From Gracilaria gracilis (taxonomy: Eukaryota > Rhodophyta > Florideophyceae > Gracilariales > Gracilariaceae): 64,000 nucleotides of DNA. The translations under genes and the position numbers were made by a program. The stretch lies in assembly GCA_030374805.1 (NCBI GenBank), contig JARGSG010000189.1, positions 1,240,001-1,304,000 on the forward strand, written 5' to 3'. Within the stretch, counting starts at the first letter, position 1. Every line of letters begins with the position of its first letter. Below, one piece after another: positions 30,401 to 40,436 of this stretch. A model generated the notes under the pieces. It was not told the origin of the DNA, did no database searches, and was given only the letters and a program-made list of their open reading frames with translations.

Positions 30401-32779
30401 ATGTCGACCTGCCATGTGTTCGCTTTGCTTATCTCTGTCTCAGAAGACATAAGCAAGCTAACGCCATTGGCAGTATCTGGATCAGAGGCGATGAGAGCCA
30501 ATGACTCCGTCTATCGTGGTTTCTGTTGTCTCGTAAGAAGACGTCATTTTCACACCACCGCATACAGTGCACAACCCGAATTACGGCAGCAGTGGAACAT
30601 GCTTCCACAACCAGAATTTGCACATGGAGCTCCAAGCGAAACCAATTCGTACCCGCCAAAACAGCTGGACCCCTCATCGTCCCTTTCGCTTTGTTACCCT
30701 TGCGTTATAGACATCTCAGGACCATCAAAGTCTCCCAGAACCCACATGATTGCAGCACCACCTTCTCTTAGTTGCATTCAAAACGGTGAACAAGATGAAG
30801 CGCTCCGAAACGCTGCCGAATGCACTCTACAGCGCGCAGGAGAAACCTATTGGGAAGCTAATGAGGAGGAAGAGTTTATGATGGGGGCTCTGGGAACCGA
30901 AGAGAAGAAGTCGTTGGCCAAAAACAATGCGTACTGCGCAAAGTGGGTGTCAGTCAGTGGCCTTCACTTGGCCAAGCCACACCTCATCAGAAGAACTTAC
31001 GGTCACAAGAAAGAGATAGGCTTGTTCTACTTGTTTCTGAACTCTTCATTCCTGAATTGCATGCGAGCGTGGACGAGCAAAGAACTTATAGAAAGGGGAA
31101 GGCGAACCAAATCTCTTCGTATGGACGAATTATTGGCGTACATCGGACTAGAGCTCGCGACGTCGGTTCATCGCTTGAATAGACTCCATGACTACTGGTG
31201 CAATTCTGATCTGCTGGGTGTCCCGTTCTTCAAGAACGTTATGGGACGCGATACATTCAAGCACATTCGTAGCGCTGTGCGGACTTACGCTTCTTACGAT
31301 CCTGATGTAGCTGTACTGGACCCGCTTTGGCACAGTCGCACTATTCTAGAGCACTTTGTGCGTTACACAGCTACTCTGGCCGTTCCCCTTGGGGTGAGCT
31401 CGTTGGATGAGAATACTATCCGCTGCAATGGCCGCACCGCTGCTAGGTCATATATGAAGAGCAAACCCGTAAAGTTTGGGATTCGCTTTTACGCAGTGGT
31501 AGGCTGGTCTCACGCGTATTTGCATAGTTTGCAAGACAACGGTTCTGGTAATCAAACCAGTCAAACCCCTGTGCAAAGATATACCTCTTTGTTTCGAAAC
31601 CTTCGTGGCGCCGTAGAAAGAAAGGTTGATGGTACATTAGTACCAAAATCAAAACCGTCGGCACTATGGTGTGCCCAAATGGCACACCAGGTGCAGCTGC
31701 ATCCAACAGAAGGCTCAGGGAGGCTTATGGTTATGGACAATTTCTACACAAGACCCGTCCTAGCCAGACAATTGACACGTCTTAGTGACGGGGAGTGTAG
31801 GGTCTTGGGTACTGTGCGCTTTACGAACGTGGACGGCTTGAACCGTCCAGCGTTGAAGGAGGCTATTGAGAGCGTCAAGCATGCGTCAAGGGGAGAATGG
31901 CGCCTAGTCCAGGTATTGGAAATGGCTAACGGCACAACTGGTGTTGTAAGAATTGCATCTAATGCAGGTTTCATCGTATTCAAGGACAGATCAGGCGTAA
32001 CATTCTACACAAATGATCTAGCAGATACACCAACTTCCCGGATTCAAATGCCAGACGAGCACGCAATAACGTGCGTACACGGCCTTGCACCGCTACAAAG
32101 ATGGATCGGAGATGAATCATTGCGAAGGACGACGCTCCAGGTCCCATCAATCATTGTAGCGTAAAACTTGTTCATGAATGGGGTGGACAGATTTGATCAC
32201 TTTCGATCGACGTCAGCTACAGAACGAAACGAGAAACGCGTGACGATGAGTATATTTACCTTCATTCTTGATGCTTGCATCATCAACGCGCATGCTCTCC
32301 TCCACGCCATCGCAAAGCCGGGAGAGCCCATTGTCGACATTGGGTTAATGAAGCGGCGCATAATACAGCAACTTGTGTCGGATCATGTCGAATACAAGCA
32401 AACTCGAGCTGCACTAACTCTTATATCTGAGACAGGAAACGGGGCCCATTCAAGTGAGAGCGATCAACCGATGACATCTACAGAACATTTTCTGTTAGAA
32501 ACCGAGGGAAGAAAAAGTGTCCACTGCATGCTGTGCACGTTGTTGTCTCCGAGAGGACGCGGTGGTTATACGATGTACTCGTGCACTCACTGCAAACGAG
32601 GTTTTCACGTCAACTGCTTCACGCTTTATCACCACGCGGAACACATTCGCCATGCACGTCCCGATCTCTATCATGCAATATTATTCGCGAAAACGTCCCT
32701 GTCTTCCAAATTCCATCGCAACAGACGCAATACAGTCACAGCCAAACTATCTACAGCAAAGGTACTGTTCAAGACGTAA
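30401..32779 (+). pseudogene. piggyBac transposase with one in-frame stop
   Basis: The frame is open from before 30401 (first ATG) to TAA at 32162-32164, then resumes in the same frame to 32779. The DDD catalytic Asp are all present: SLDENTI, VMDNFYT and, after the stop, GVDRFD. Around the stop the wording VPSIIVA-stop-NLFMNGVDRFD matches the family's ...YN.FMGGVDRFD, so the TAA replaces a Tyr codon by a single change. The C-terminus has a cross-brace zinc finger (CMLCTLL, CTHCKRGFHVNC) that in piggyBac binds the ends. As read, the enzyme would lack the third Asp and the finger and be inactive. Confidence 0.88.
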
Positions 32780-32781
32780 AT

Positions 32782-33270
32782 CTACTCTTCCTTGAAGCCC
32801 ATGTAAGCCCCGCGATTGTCCGGCCATACGCTCCGAATTCCTTCTAGCACACAGTGTGGTAGCTGAATACGTTTTCCTTTACCTACGAGCCCGTGTCGCT
32901 CATATATAAACGCCTTGTACGCCCGTTTTCGCGCTTGGTTATTGTTCTCGTGGTACTCCCCGAACCTTGGGTAGTCAACAATAGTTGTATCCACGACAGC
33001 AGGTCCCAGTTGCATCCAGTAACACGGCGTGCCGCCGCATTGCCGACAAACCACATCTTCATTGTCCATCGTTACCTCTGGGACAAGAGTCAGACGATGA
33101 AGCTGTTGCTCATGGCCAGGTAGTGTCACAGGCTTTGATGGTTGAACGTTGACGGACGCACTAGGCATTGTACACTGTGCGATTTGTTCACCCGCTCCAT
33201 GACTGGTACTCTCTGTCTGTGTCAGAGAAGCTCCTGCAGGAATCTGTTCATCTTTGTTAGCTGTGTCCAT
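32782..33270 (-). CDS. piggyBac-borne accessory ORF, P2X7-tail-like motif
   Basis: 162 aa from ATG 33270 (frame open to 33318 without ATG). The first half is polar and low-complexity. The second half has CRQCGGTPCYWMQLGP, then RKRAYKAFIYERHG, GKGKRIQLPHCVLEGIRSVWP and a final AYMGFKEE. The pattern R..AY..F...HG..G...R..LP.CV...IR..(W/F)P....Y.GF resembles the zinc-binding intracellular tail of P2X7 receptors (P2XR_C); I infer a DNA- or metal-binding accessory protein. No break is visible. The stop lies two bases from the transposase stop. Confidence 0.65.
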   Translation of the reverse strand: MDTANKDEQIPAGASLTQTESTSHGAGEQIAQCTMPSASVNVQPSKPVTLPGHEQQLHRLTLVPEVTMDNEDVVCRQCGGTPCYWMQLGPAVVDTTIVDYPRFGEYHENNNQARKRAYKAFIYERHGLVGKGKRIQLPHCVLEGIRSVWPDNRGAYMGFKEE

Positions 33271-33406
33271 GAAGAAATTGAGGGCCTCTGAGATTACGGG
33301 AACGGTGGCGTGAAGCAAAGCGTTGTCTTACTCGATGTGGAGGCACGTCAATTGTATGCTGTCATTTGGATGTGGCCATGGGCCACTTGTTTAGAATGCA
33401 CGGACG

Positions 33407-33452
33407 CAGTTGATTGACTCACACTCACACAAGTGTGTATGTCAATCAACTG
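33407..33452. repeat. Subterminal palindrome of the piggyBac element
   Basis: CAGTTGATTGAC and GTCAATCAACTG, a perfect 12-bp inverted repeat; the 22-base loop has its own cacac...gtgtg pairing. It lies about 100 bases from the right end, where subterminal transposase-binding repeats occur in piggyBac elements. Confidence 0.75.
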
Positions 33453-34182
33453 GTAGTCTGCTCTGAACCACCCACTTCAGTTCTTTTCCTGCAATGTAAT
33501 TGGTGTTTCTTATGTCTATCCATGTGGACGTAACTTTTTTTAGTCTCAAAAGGGTTAAGCGGTGACACTTTTGGCCATTGAGTGTCACAGAGCCTGGGTG
33601 TGGAAGAATGATTTCTTCATCCTTTCCGTATATCTTCTCCACAACCATGGCCTGATTGGGCAGCTTAACGGACGCAGCGAGGCGGCTCCTTTCTGCAAAG
33701 GTCACGGGCTTTCCGTTGGAAGTCCGCACAGCTCCAACCATTCTCCATCCCCCGTCAAGACCAGTGATCAGATTGACGTCTTTGAGAGGAGGGGATGATC
33801 CCTTGGCATTGAGAAGTAGAAATACTCGGGCCTCGTGGTTGAGAGTAACCCTAACGTACGACGCCTTGGAATGATTCCCAGAGCGCGGAATGTAGAGCGC
33901 ATCTAGATTACTCCCAAACTTTTGTCCGCCGGCGACTTTCCAGTAATTGGCCCCGGCAGGCACAAACGCCATATCCCTAGTGGTCCATCCAATCTGTGGC
34001 ATTCGACGGTAGTAGTTCCTCACCACAACCGGAGCCGGACGGTGGCGGCTGTACAATTTATCCGTGTAAAACGGATGGTCTTGGAAGGTGTAATGGGGGT
34101 ATTGCAGTGCGGTGGAGGCCTGCGCAACGAGAAACAGCAAAAGTATGTAGAACAATGTCGTCGATGAAATGACGGTCTGCAT

Positions 34183-34571
34183 GCTAAGGGGGAAGGTGAT
34201 GAGCAGTTCAATGGAGAAACACAGGCGACAAGTGCAACTGTCATTCTGAGGATAACGTGCTTCGGCAGCACAGTGAACTATTTGCGCAGATGGTGCGCGC
34301 AATAGATATATTTTGGGGTGCACGAGGACGTTCAGGTCGATCAAAGCCGTCGTGGACCTGTGCCCCGTTGTGTATTTCAGTACCTGCACATGAATTACGC
34401 ACTAGCGTTCGATGTTATACCAAATCGTGTTCATCAACGCTCTCAAGACATTGGAGTGACTAGAAGCGACCATGGGGCTCAACAATGATCCTTGACAGGA
34501 CAGTATGACTTCTAATGAAGAACTTTACAACTATGACCCTCATGTGGATTTCTCGATTCTTAACCTCCGCA
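34183..34571. other. Promoter region of the HEHG gene
   Basis: 389 bases between the HEHG gene ATG (34182) and the GT92 stop, both on the minus strand. The HEHG frame is open upstream to 34389 without ATG. Nothing else seen. Confidence 0.45.
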
Positions 34572-35849
34572 TCAAGGAGAAGTCCTTTTACCCTCGTATG
34601 GCCGGTGGGTGGCGTAAATGTTCAGGTGACTCAGGCTGAAAGAGTTGTAGGTGAGACAACGATGGATTTCGTATAGAGGACAATTCTTGGGCAGTACGAA
34701 AGCTTTCTCTAATCGTTTCTTCCGCGAGGCCCTGCACTTCGTGGTTGTTTTGTTGAACACATAGCTTACTTGTGTGCTCACCTCAACTTCTGTGTTGCAG
34801 AAGTTCCTGTTAAATATGATATCGTCCTTCTTGTCTCTCAGTTCTTGATATAGAGATCTATAGAAGTCACGATTCAAATAGTTGAGAAACTCATCATCAT
34901 CAACCATAAGCACCATGTCAGTATTTCGATTACGATACATACAATCATTGGTTTGTACCTTTTGCAAGTCCCGAGGATAATTGCGATAATTGTGTTGAGT
35001 TAGTTCTTGGTAAACTTCTTGAGATACTCTGGGATCTCGGAGTGAGTTGAGGAACCATGGCACAACCCTGAATTTCTCATGCCCGCGTAGCGATTGCAGT
35101 GTGACGTAACTCCCCGGATCTGTACTGTAGATGAACATTCGGTCAACGAAATCGGCGTAGTGGTCTAGAAACGGTTGGAGAACAGATCGATTTCGCATGG
35201 TATAGACACACAAATTGAGCCCATCTGGTTGTTTTTGAACATAATTTGGACACTCCATGCGGTAAGAACAGCCATTCACAGAGAAACTAAGGACCTGTTC
35301 TCTGTTTCTCAGTAGTTGTTCTGGTTTCACAGCCACATTAATCGCAAACACCTTTTTTCCACTATGTAGCCTGAGGTTCTTCAGTCGATGCCCATTTACA
35401 AAAAAGTGCAGTTTTGCTCTATCAAAAGGGTTTAGGTGCATGCCAAGGACGGTCAAATACTGGTTGTTATGGTTGTAACACAAGTAGGGAATGAAGTCGT
35501 TCTTGGATGACATTGAGTTTATACGGTTGAATCGTTTTCGTTGACACACTTTGCTCTCTGCTTCGATATCACGAGGACGAAACATGCGACAGTGCATCGT
35601 CTCAGTAGGCTGGTACCTTATCTCGAAATGGAGGTCTAACCGAAGTGCAGCAAGAGCATTCCAGAAGCAGAAGGTTAGAAATAGACACCCGCCCACGGCA
35701 GCTTTCCTTCCGGTCCATAAGTCTTGAGTCGCACCAATTTCATCATGGAAGCGATTGTTTCGCAATTCATACGACCATGGGATCGTTGACTTTTGCTTTT
35801 CAGTTTGTTGAAGGTGCAGACACCGTCGTTCCACAGAATTGCTCATCAT
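34572..35849 (-). CDS. Glycosyltransferase family 92 (DUF23), type II membrane protein
   Basis: 425 aa from ATG 35849. Residues ~50-70 (AAVGGCLFLTFCFWNALAAL) form a single membrane anchor, giving a Golgi type II topology. The catalytic region has the GT92 signature: LNLCVYTMRNRSVLQPFLDHYADFVDRMFIYS, then VVPWFLNS, QTNDCMYRNRN, and MVDDDEFL, the likely metal/nucleotide-binding acidic motif. GT92 members transfer galactose in animals and plants; the acceptor here is unknown, possibly cell-wall or N-glycan. The C-terminus may be extended by an unseen exon. It is the upstream neighbour of the HEHG secreted gene on the same strand. Confidence 0.82.
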   Translation of the reverse strand: MMSNSVERRCLHLQQTEKQKSTIPWSYELRNNRFHDEIGATQDLWTGRKAAVGGCLFLTFCFWNALAALRLDLHFEIRYQPTETMHCRMFRPRDIEAESKVCQRKRFNRINSMSSKNDFIPYLCYNHNNQYLTVLGMHLNPFDRAKLHFFVNGHRLKNLRLHSGKKVFAINVAVKPEQLLRNREQVLSFSVNGCSYRMECPNYVQKQPDGLNLCVYTMRNRSVLQPFLDHYADFVDRMFIYSTDPGSYVTLQSLRGHEKFRVVPWFLNSLRDPRVSQEVYQELTQHNYRNYPRDLQKVQTNDCMYRNRNTDMVLMVDDDEFLNYLNRDFYRSLYQELRDKKDDIIFNRNFCNTEVEVSTQVSYVFNKTTTKCRASRKKRLEKAFVLPKNCPLYEIHRCLTYNSFSLSHLNIYATHRPYEGKRTSP

Positions 35850-38703
35850 TGGCGTGTTCCGCAATGGGATGAATGCGTTGGGTGTCGCAGAGAGGGATGA
35901 GCCTTTCTATATTTGGTGGCGAAATCCATAGTGTTGCGACTCCAAGCAGCTGTTCAATGATTCTTTGGGCCAAATCACCAACTGGAACACCAAAGGTGCG
36001 TCACTAATTTTCCCCGTATAAGTTAACTGGATTAACCCTAGCTAGAGTTTAGAAAGAGGACCAAACTGTACGTCAGCGTACCTTTGTCTCTAGTCTCTTT
36101 CGCAGTGGCCAAGGGCCAAGAAATGTACGCCGAAGATCTATACGAATGCAACGCGCTGCACTTGAGCAGTACTCTTTCTTTCGTTTCATTCGCACGAAAA
36201 AAGAAACCAGAACGCCACTCTGGGCCCACATTGCCAGGTAGAAATGGGCAAAGATCGGCATGAAAAACAGCAGTCAATGGTGACGTTAGTGTAGTGATTC
36301 TGGGCGCTTGTCATGTCTGTAGTACGGGCTGTGCGTCTGATGGATAGGGTATGGGCAGCATGACCGATTCGGGTGTGTTCGATGCGCGTCCCGATCACAA
36401 TGCACTTCCAACAATGCTTTCCAACGTTTCGAAGATGAAATGAAACCAATGTGGGGCATGCGCAAATCGCCTTGATGCAGTCACGCGCTGCGCCGATCCA
36501 CGATGCGACTAGATATGGCACTTTTGAGTTGGCCATAATGAGGGCGTAACAGGCAGAAGAGCTTCTCCAACGAGGGCAGAAGGGATTGGCGCCGTTGTCA
36601 AGTTTGAAGTCTAATGTTAGACGTACCAACCTGTGGTAGCAACTCATGGCACTTGTACGGCATGTCGATAAAAATGATGCATGGCAGTAGATACAGAGTA
36701 ACGTAATGGCAAAATGAGGTGGGGCTTATTTCGCTTTGATGCCAAACGTTTTTTTTCGAAGTACAACGGTACCTGTTGGTGAGTTTGTGATTGGAGCTGA
36801 TATCCACGAGGCAAGACAAGAGCCTCCTGTTTGGGCCAGGGGGAGCGTAGCACAAGCCGATGACGAAGACGACTCTCGCTCCGGACTTGTCGATCGCAAG
36901 CCACAGAGAACGGAGAGAGTGGACTTACACCATTTTTTTTTTTTACCGCCCCCCACATTCTACTACGGTGTCTATCATGCTGGTATACGACTCGTATCGT
37001 AGCGCTTCGAGGAAGCGCAGCGCTTCGTGGAAGCGCGCAGATACTGGTTGAAGCAAGCGCGAATTGGTTTTGTGTTGGGCGGACGAACAGAGCCACTGCT
37101 TGAGCTGGCTGCGTGATAAAAGTGTTTGATGCAAAAATGCTGACAAATTGAAAAGCGGCAAGAAGATATTAAAGTTTGTGCACATTGTCTTGAAAGAAGC
37201 GAAGAAGAGCGCTGATATGAATGCGATGGAGCGGTTTATTCCGGCGCATTGCTCCGGGCGAAAACAACGAAAAGCAACAGTGGGGCGCGAAGATACATGC
37301 GGGTTTAAAAAGCAGCGCATCGAATCGGGCGGCATCTCGAGACGGCGGCTAAGATATTGAAGCCGCGCGCAGACGACGTCGTTTAGGAAGGGGGTTTGAA
37401 GGAGGGGCGCGGCAAGTAGCACGGTGGAGGGTACGATTATAAAAGGCAATGACAACAGCCATGCTACAGGCGGGGTTGGATGAAGATATTTGAACGAAGA
37501 TTGTGCGGGAATGTCGCAAAGGCGTGAGGCCTCACTCAGAAAAAGAAAAAGGAGCGCGAGTGACAAGCAACTCGAGACGGCTGTTGACAGCAACGGTTGC
37601 AGCGCACGGTGTTGGAACGGTGTGCGCTTGTGAGGTGAGTAAGCGGCGGCTGGGCGTGTTTGACGTGATGCGCTCAAGTGTGTGGCGGCGCAACGAGTGG
37701 CAGCGCGGGAAACAAGCTTGAGGCCATGTTGATGGGCGCTAATTCGGCCACACGCAGAGCACATGATGTGCTCACAAGACCGGCGGCGAGGCGGATGTGT
37801 ATATATTTCGCGTTGCATCACATGCAACAAAGGCGCCACGATCGGGCGCATGCAGCACCACCTCGAGCAGCGGGGGCGCGTGTCAGCAGGGAAGAGTACA
37901 AGCGCCAACGTGTGCCGCGCACAGCAACTGCAGCGCACAGCATAACTGCACGCGCCGCCGCAGCACTGGCGCACTTTTGAGAGGCGCCGCCAGCAAGCGC
38001 CATGGCCTCCTTTGCAAGCGCGCGCGTCATAACGGCCAGTCGTCAGCCGCGCCACGCGCGGCGCGTCGCGCAGCTTGAGCCGCGCCGCCGGCCCAAGTCA
38101 GCCGGCAGCAGGCGACGCCACGCTCACCCACCCCCCCCACCCCCCCCCCGGGGGGAGAGGGGGGCGGTCGCACAGCGCTGACTTGTCAGCGCGGGCTGTC
38201 GAGCACGCGCTGACGTCAAAAAGGGGCGCGCGCGCAGCGCACGCGCGCTTGGCTTGGCTTGGCGCGCCATGTGAGCGGCGGCGCGCGGGCGCGTTTCTCG
38301 AGACTGGCACACTTCTCGCGGCGGCGCCGCTTGCGGCTTGCGGCGCGCACGCGCGTGTGGCGCTCGTTGGCAGCGGCGGCGGCGGCGCGCGCGCGTCCAA
38401 GTCACATCATCGCGCGGCGCGCGCGCACGCGTCCATAAGTCGTCACTCACACACGCGCTACGCTCCTTCCGCGCCATTTGCACGCGCGCGCGCGCGCCCG
38501 TATAACCGGCGCCACGAAGCGCGACCGCTCGCGCGCGCCTTCTGTCGCCGCTCAGCACCTGCTCGTTCCACGCCGCGTGTCGTCACAGCTGCAGCCCGCC
38601 ACCGCCACCGCCGCCACCGCCTCCGCCGCCACCGCCGCACCCGCCGCGCCCGCCGCGCCCGCCGCACCCGCACCCGCACCCGCACCACTTCGCACTGCCT
38701 GCC
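35850..38703. other. Gene-poor 2.85 kb grading into an extreme CpG island
   Basis: 36.0-37.4 kb is of balanced composition, with minus ORFs (36186-36647, 36644-37096) that I cannot relate to any family. Tandem hairpins gcgcttc...gaagcgc occur at about 37001-37035. From about 37.9 to 38.7 kb the DNA is very CpG-rich with alternating CGCG runs and homopolymer G/C runs near 38127-38161. It is probably the promoter/leader of the gene at 38704. Confidence 0.5.
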
Positions 38704-40050
38704 ATGGGAGCCGTCACCATCCGACACCCGCTGCCGCGGATAGCGGCGCTTTCCGCCGTGCCCACCATTCGTTCCATCACGGGCATCGACGTCTGCCCGC
38801 CGGCGCCGTCGCCGCTGCCGCCGCTGCTGCCGCCGCCGCCGCCGCCGCACATGAGCGCGTGTAAGCCGCGCTGCGCGTCGTCGTCGGACGACGAGAAGCC
38901 CTTCCCGCTGGGCAAGCCACGCATCTCCTCCGTCACCGACTCGGACTCCACGCCGTCGTCGCCGCGCGCCTCCGTGCGCGCCGACCGCTCAGCCTCGCCG
39001 CCGCTGCGCCGCAAGCACCCGGACGTGGGCGTGCATCCGCCGGGGCCCTCCACGCCGTCGGACGATGACCACGACGGCGACGACCACAACGACGACCACC
39101 ACGACAACGACGACAACGACGACGACAACGCCAGCACGTACAGCCACGCGTCCGTGCTCAACCTGGACGAGCTGGACGATGACCACCTGCTGGGCGCGCT
39201 GCGTCTGCGCCGCCCGACGCTACGCCTGTCGCGCGCGCGCAAAAACAACAACAACAACATCATCAACATCAACATCAAGCCCAGCGGCCGCCGCGCGGTG
39301 GTGCTGGCGTGCAACGAGTTCCAGCCGCACAACCGGCTGCAACCGCTGTTCGAACGCGCGTTGCACGCGTTGGTAGACGCCGTGGACGCCGACGCGCTGT
39401 CGGCCAGCGCGGCGGTGGCGTCGTTCCGAGCGTTCTCGCCGCTGTTCACCAGCACGGAACGCACGGTGGTGGCGCAGCTGTTCCGCAACGTGTGCGCGCA
39501 GCTACGGCGCGAGGCGCCCACACCGTGGCGCTCGCCGCTGTGCAGCGAGACCACGCGCGTGGCGTACCCGCCCGGCGTGGACGAAGCGCTGCTGCGCGCC
39601 GTCATGTACGGCGCGCACATCCTGCCCGCGGCCGGCGCCGAGACCATCCTGATCCGGCTGGCGGGCGCGTACCACCGCGAGCAGCTGCGCAAGCGGTGCT
39701 CCAAGTGGCATCGCGTGATGGTGCCGCTGTCGTTCGCCATGACGCTGACAGCGTTGCTGGCGGCGCTGTCGAGGCTGGAGTGCTCGCCGTCGTTCCGTAG
39801 GCTGCGCAGCCGCGCCGCCACCAGCCGCGCGGCGGAGCCGCACGCGGTGGTGGCGGTCAAGGTGAACTACGACGGCGCGCGGCTGGCGTTCGACGTGTCG
39901 CTGCATGGCGAGGCGCCCTGTACGGTGCTGTTCCGGAAACCGCGGCTGATGGCGGCGCGCAAGTTGTGCGACTTTGACGCGCTGGTCAGCGAGATCGGCG
40001 GCGTCATCAGCGAGTTTGGGCAGCACGTGAGCGCGGGCGAGGCGTGCTAA
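38704..40050 (+). CDS. Hypothetical protein with Asp/His and Asn tracts
   Basis: 448 aa from ATG 38704 in a good context (gccATGg). The N-terminal third is Pro/Ser-rich (PLPPLLPPPPPP). Then comes an acidic histidine tract (about residues 119-143: DDDHDGDDHNDDHHDN) and a poly-Asn/Ile run (NNNNNIININI, near 183). The C-terminal ~230 residues are globular, with conserved-looking helices (FSPLFTSTERTVVAQLFRNV, ILPAAGAETILIRLAG, MVPLSFAMTLTALLAAL). Codon third positions are almost all G/C. I recognise no family. The Asp/His tract could bind divalent metal, which is speculation. Confidence 0.65.
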   Translation: MGAVTIRHPLPRIAALSAVPTIRSITGIDVCPPAPSPLPPLLPPPPPPHMSACKPRCASSSDDEKPFPLGKPRISSVTDSDSTPSSPRASVRADRSASPPLRRKHPDVGVHPPGPSTPSDDDHDGDDHNDDHHDNDDNDDDNASTYSHASVLNLDELDDDHLLGALRLRRPTLRLSRARKNNNNNIININIKPSGRRAVVLACNEFQPHNRLQPLFERALHALVDAVDADALSASAAVASFRAFSPLFTSTERTVVAQLFRNVCAQLRREAPTPWRSPLCSETTRVAYPPGVDEALLRAVMYGAHILPAAGAETILIRLAGAYHREQLRKRCSKWHRVMVPLSFAMTLTALLAALSRLECSPSFRRLRSRAATSRAAEPHAVVAVKVNYDGARLAFDVSLHGEAPCTVLFRKPRLMAARKLCDFDALVSEIGGVISEFGQHVSAGEAC

Positions 40051-40436
40051 ATTACGCCAGCCGTGCTAATTACTAATTGCCGCTCGTAATTGTTTGTTAG
40101 CCCTTTTTTCTAGTTGCTTCTTTCTTTGTTTGGCGCTGGGGAACCGAAAGCGCAACGTCGTGAGGGCGCGCGTTCGTTTCGGTTGGGGAAGGGGGGGGGG
40201 CACAACTTGTGCCGTAGATACAACTTGTCCCGGACAACGCTGTTGCACAGCTGCCGCGCGTCTTGTCGTTGACGCCCGACGCGGCGAACATACACGGCGC
40301 ATCTACTTTTTTGCTTGTTTTTTTGATATTTTTGTTTTGCAGTAAATTGCGTTTCACAGCATAAGCTTGTGGTTGGCTAACCTACGTGGACACGTACGCG
40401 TACGGCTTCTGTAAACAGAAATTGCTCTTTTACGTT
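40051..40436. other. Short convergent intergenic
   Basis: 386 bases between the stops of two convergent genes. A G-run at about 40189-40200 and T-rich words follow. No gene. Confidence 0.5.

Larger units (their letters stand above)
30321..33554 (+). mobile_element. piggyBac-superfamily DNA transposon, 3,234 bp, with TTAA target duplication
   Basis: Left end CCCTTCTGAGACTGAAAA (30321-30338); right end, read inward, CCCTTTTGAGACTAAAAA: 16 of 18 match, starting CCCT as piggyBac ends do. TTAA flanks both sides (30317-30320 and 33555-33558), the diagnostic target duplication. It contains a plus-strand transposase and a convergent minus-strand accessory ORF whose stops are two bases apart. A subterminal palindrome lies at 33407-33452. 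It is inserted in the secreted HEHG gene. Confidence 0.95.
29064..34182 (-). pseudogene. Secreted HEHG-motif protein gene split by a piggyBac element
   Basis: Two segments form one frame once the element is ignored: 34182-33555 and 30316-29064 (1881 bases, 627 codons). The ATG at 34182 begins a signal peptide (MQTVISSTTLFYILLLFLVA). The first segment is a beta-rich domain (SYVRVTLNHEARVFLLLNA, GGWRMVGAVRTSNGKPVTF). The second carries CPVWLHDLHV, TWHPQIDPIFWCYYDHEHG, then VHLHLSRAHR and LEMELQMKMDFGAA. His-rich HEHG with nearby Cys and Asp suggests metal binding, which is inferred. The element entered at TTAA within the codons for HRL. A separate in-frame TGA lies at 30141-30143, about 16 codons before TWHP. 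I do not recognise a named family. Besides the insertion and this stop, no frameshift is visible, so decay is recent or the TGA is an error or polymorphism. Confidence 0.8.

Noticed and set aside
36943..38055. Minus ORF of 370 aa
   Set aside because: Cys/Arg/Ala-rich low complexity spanning a composition boundary; no motif, and similar long ORFs occur in other frames.
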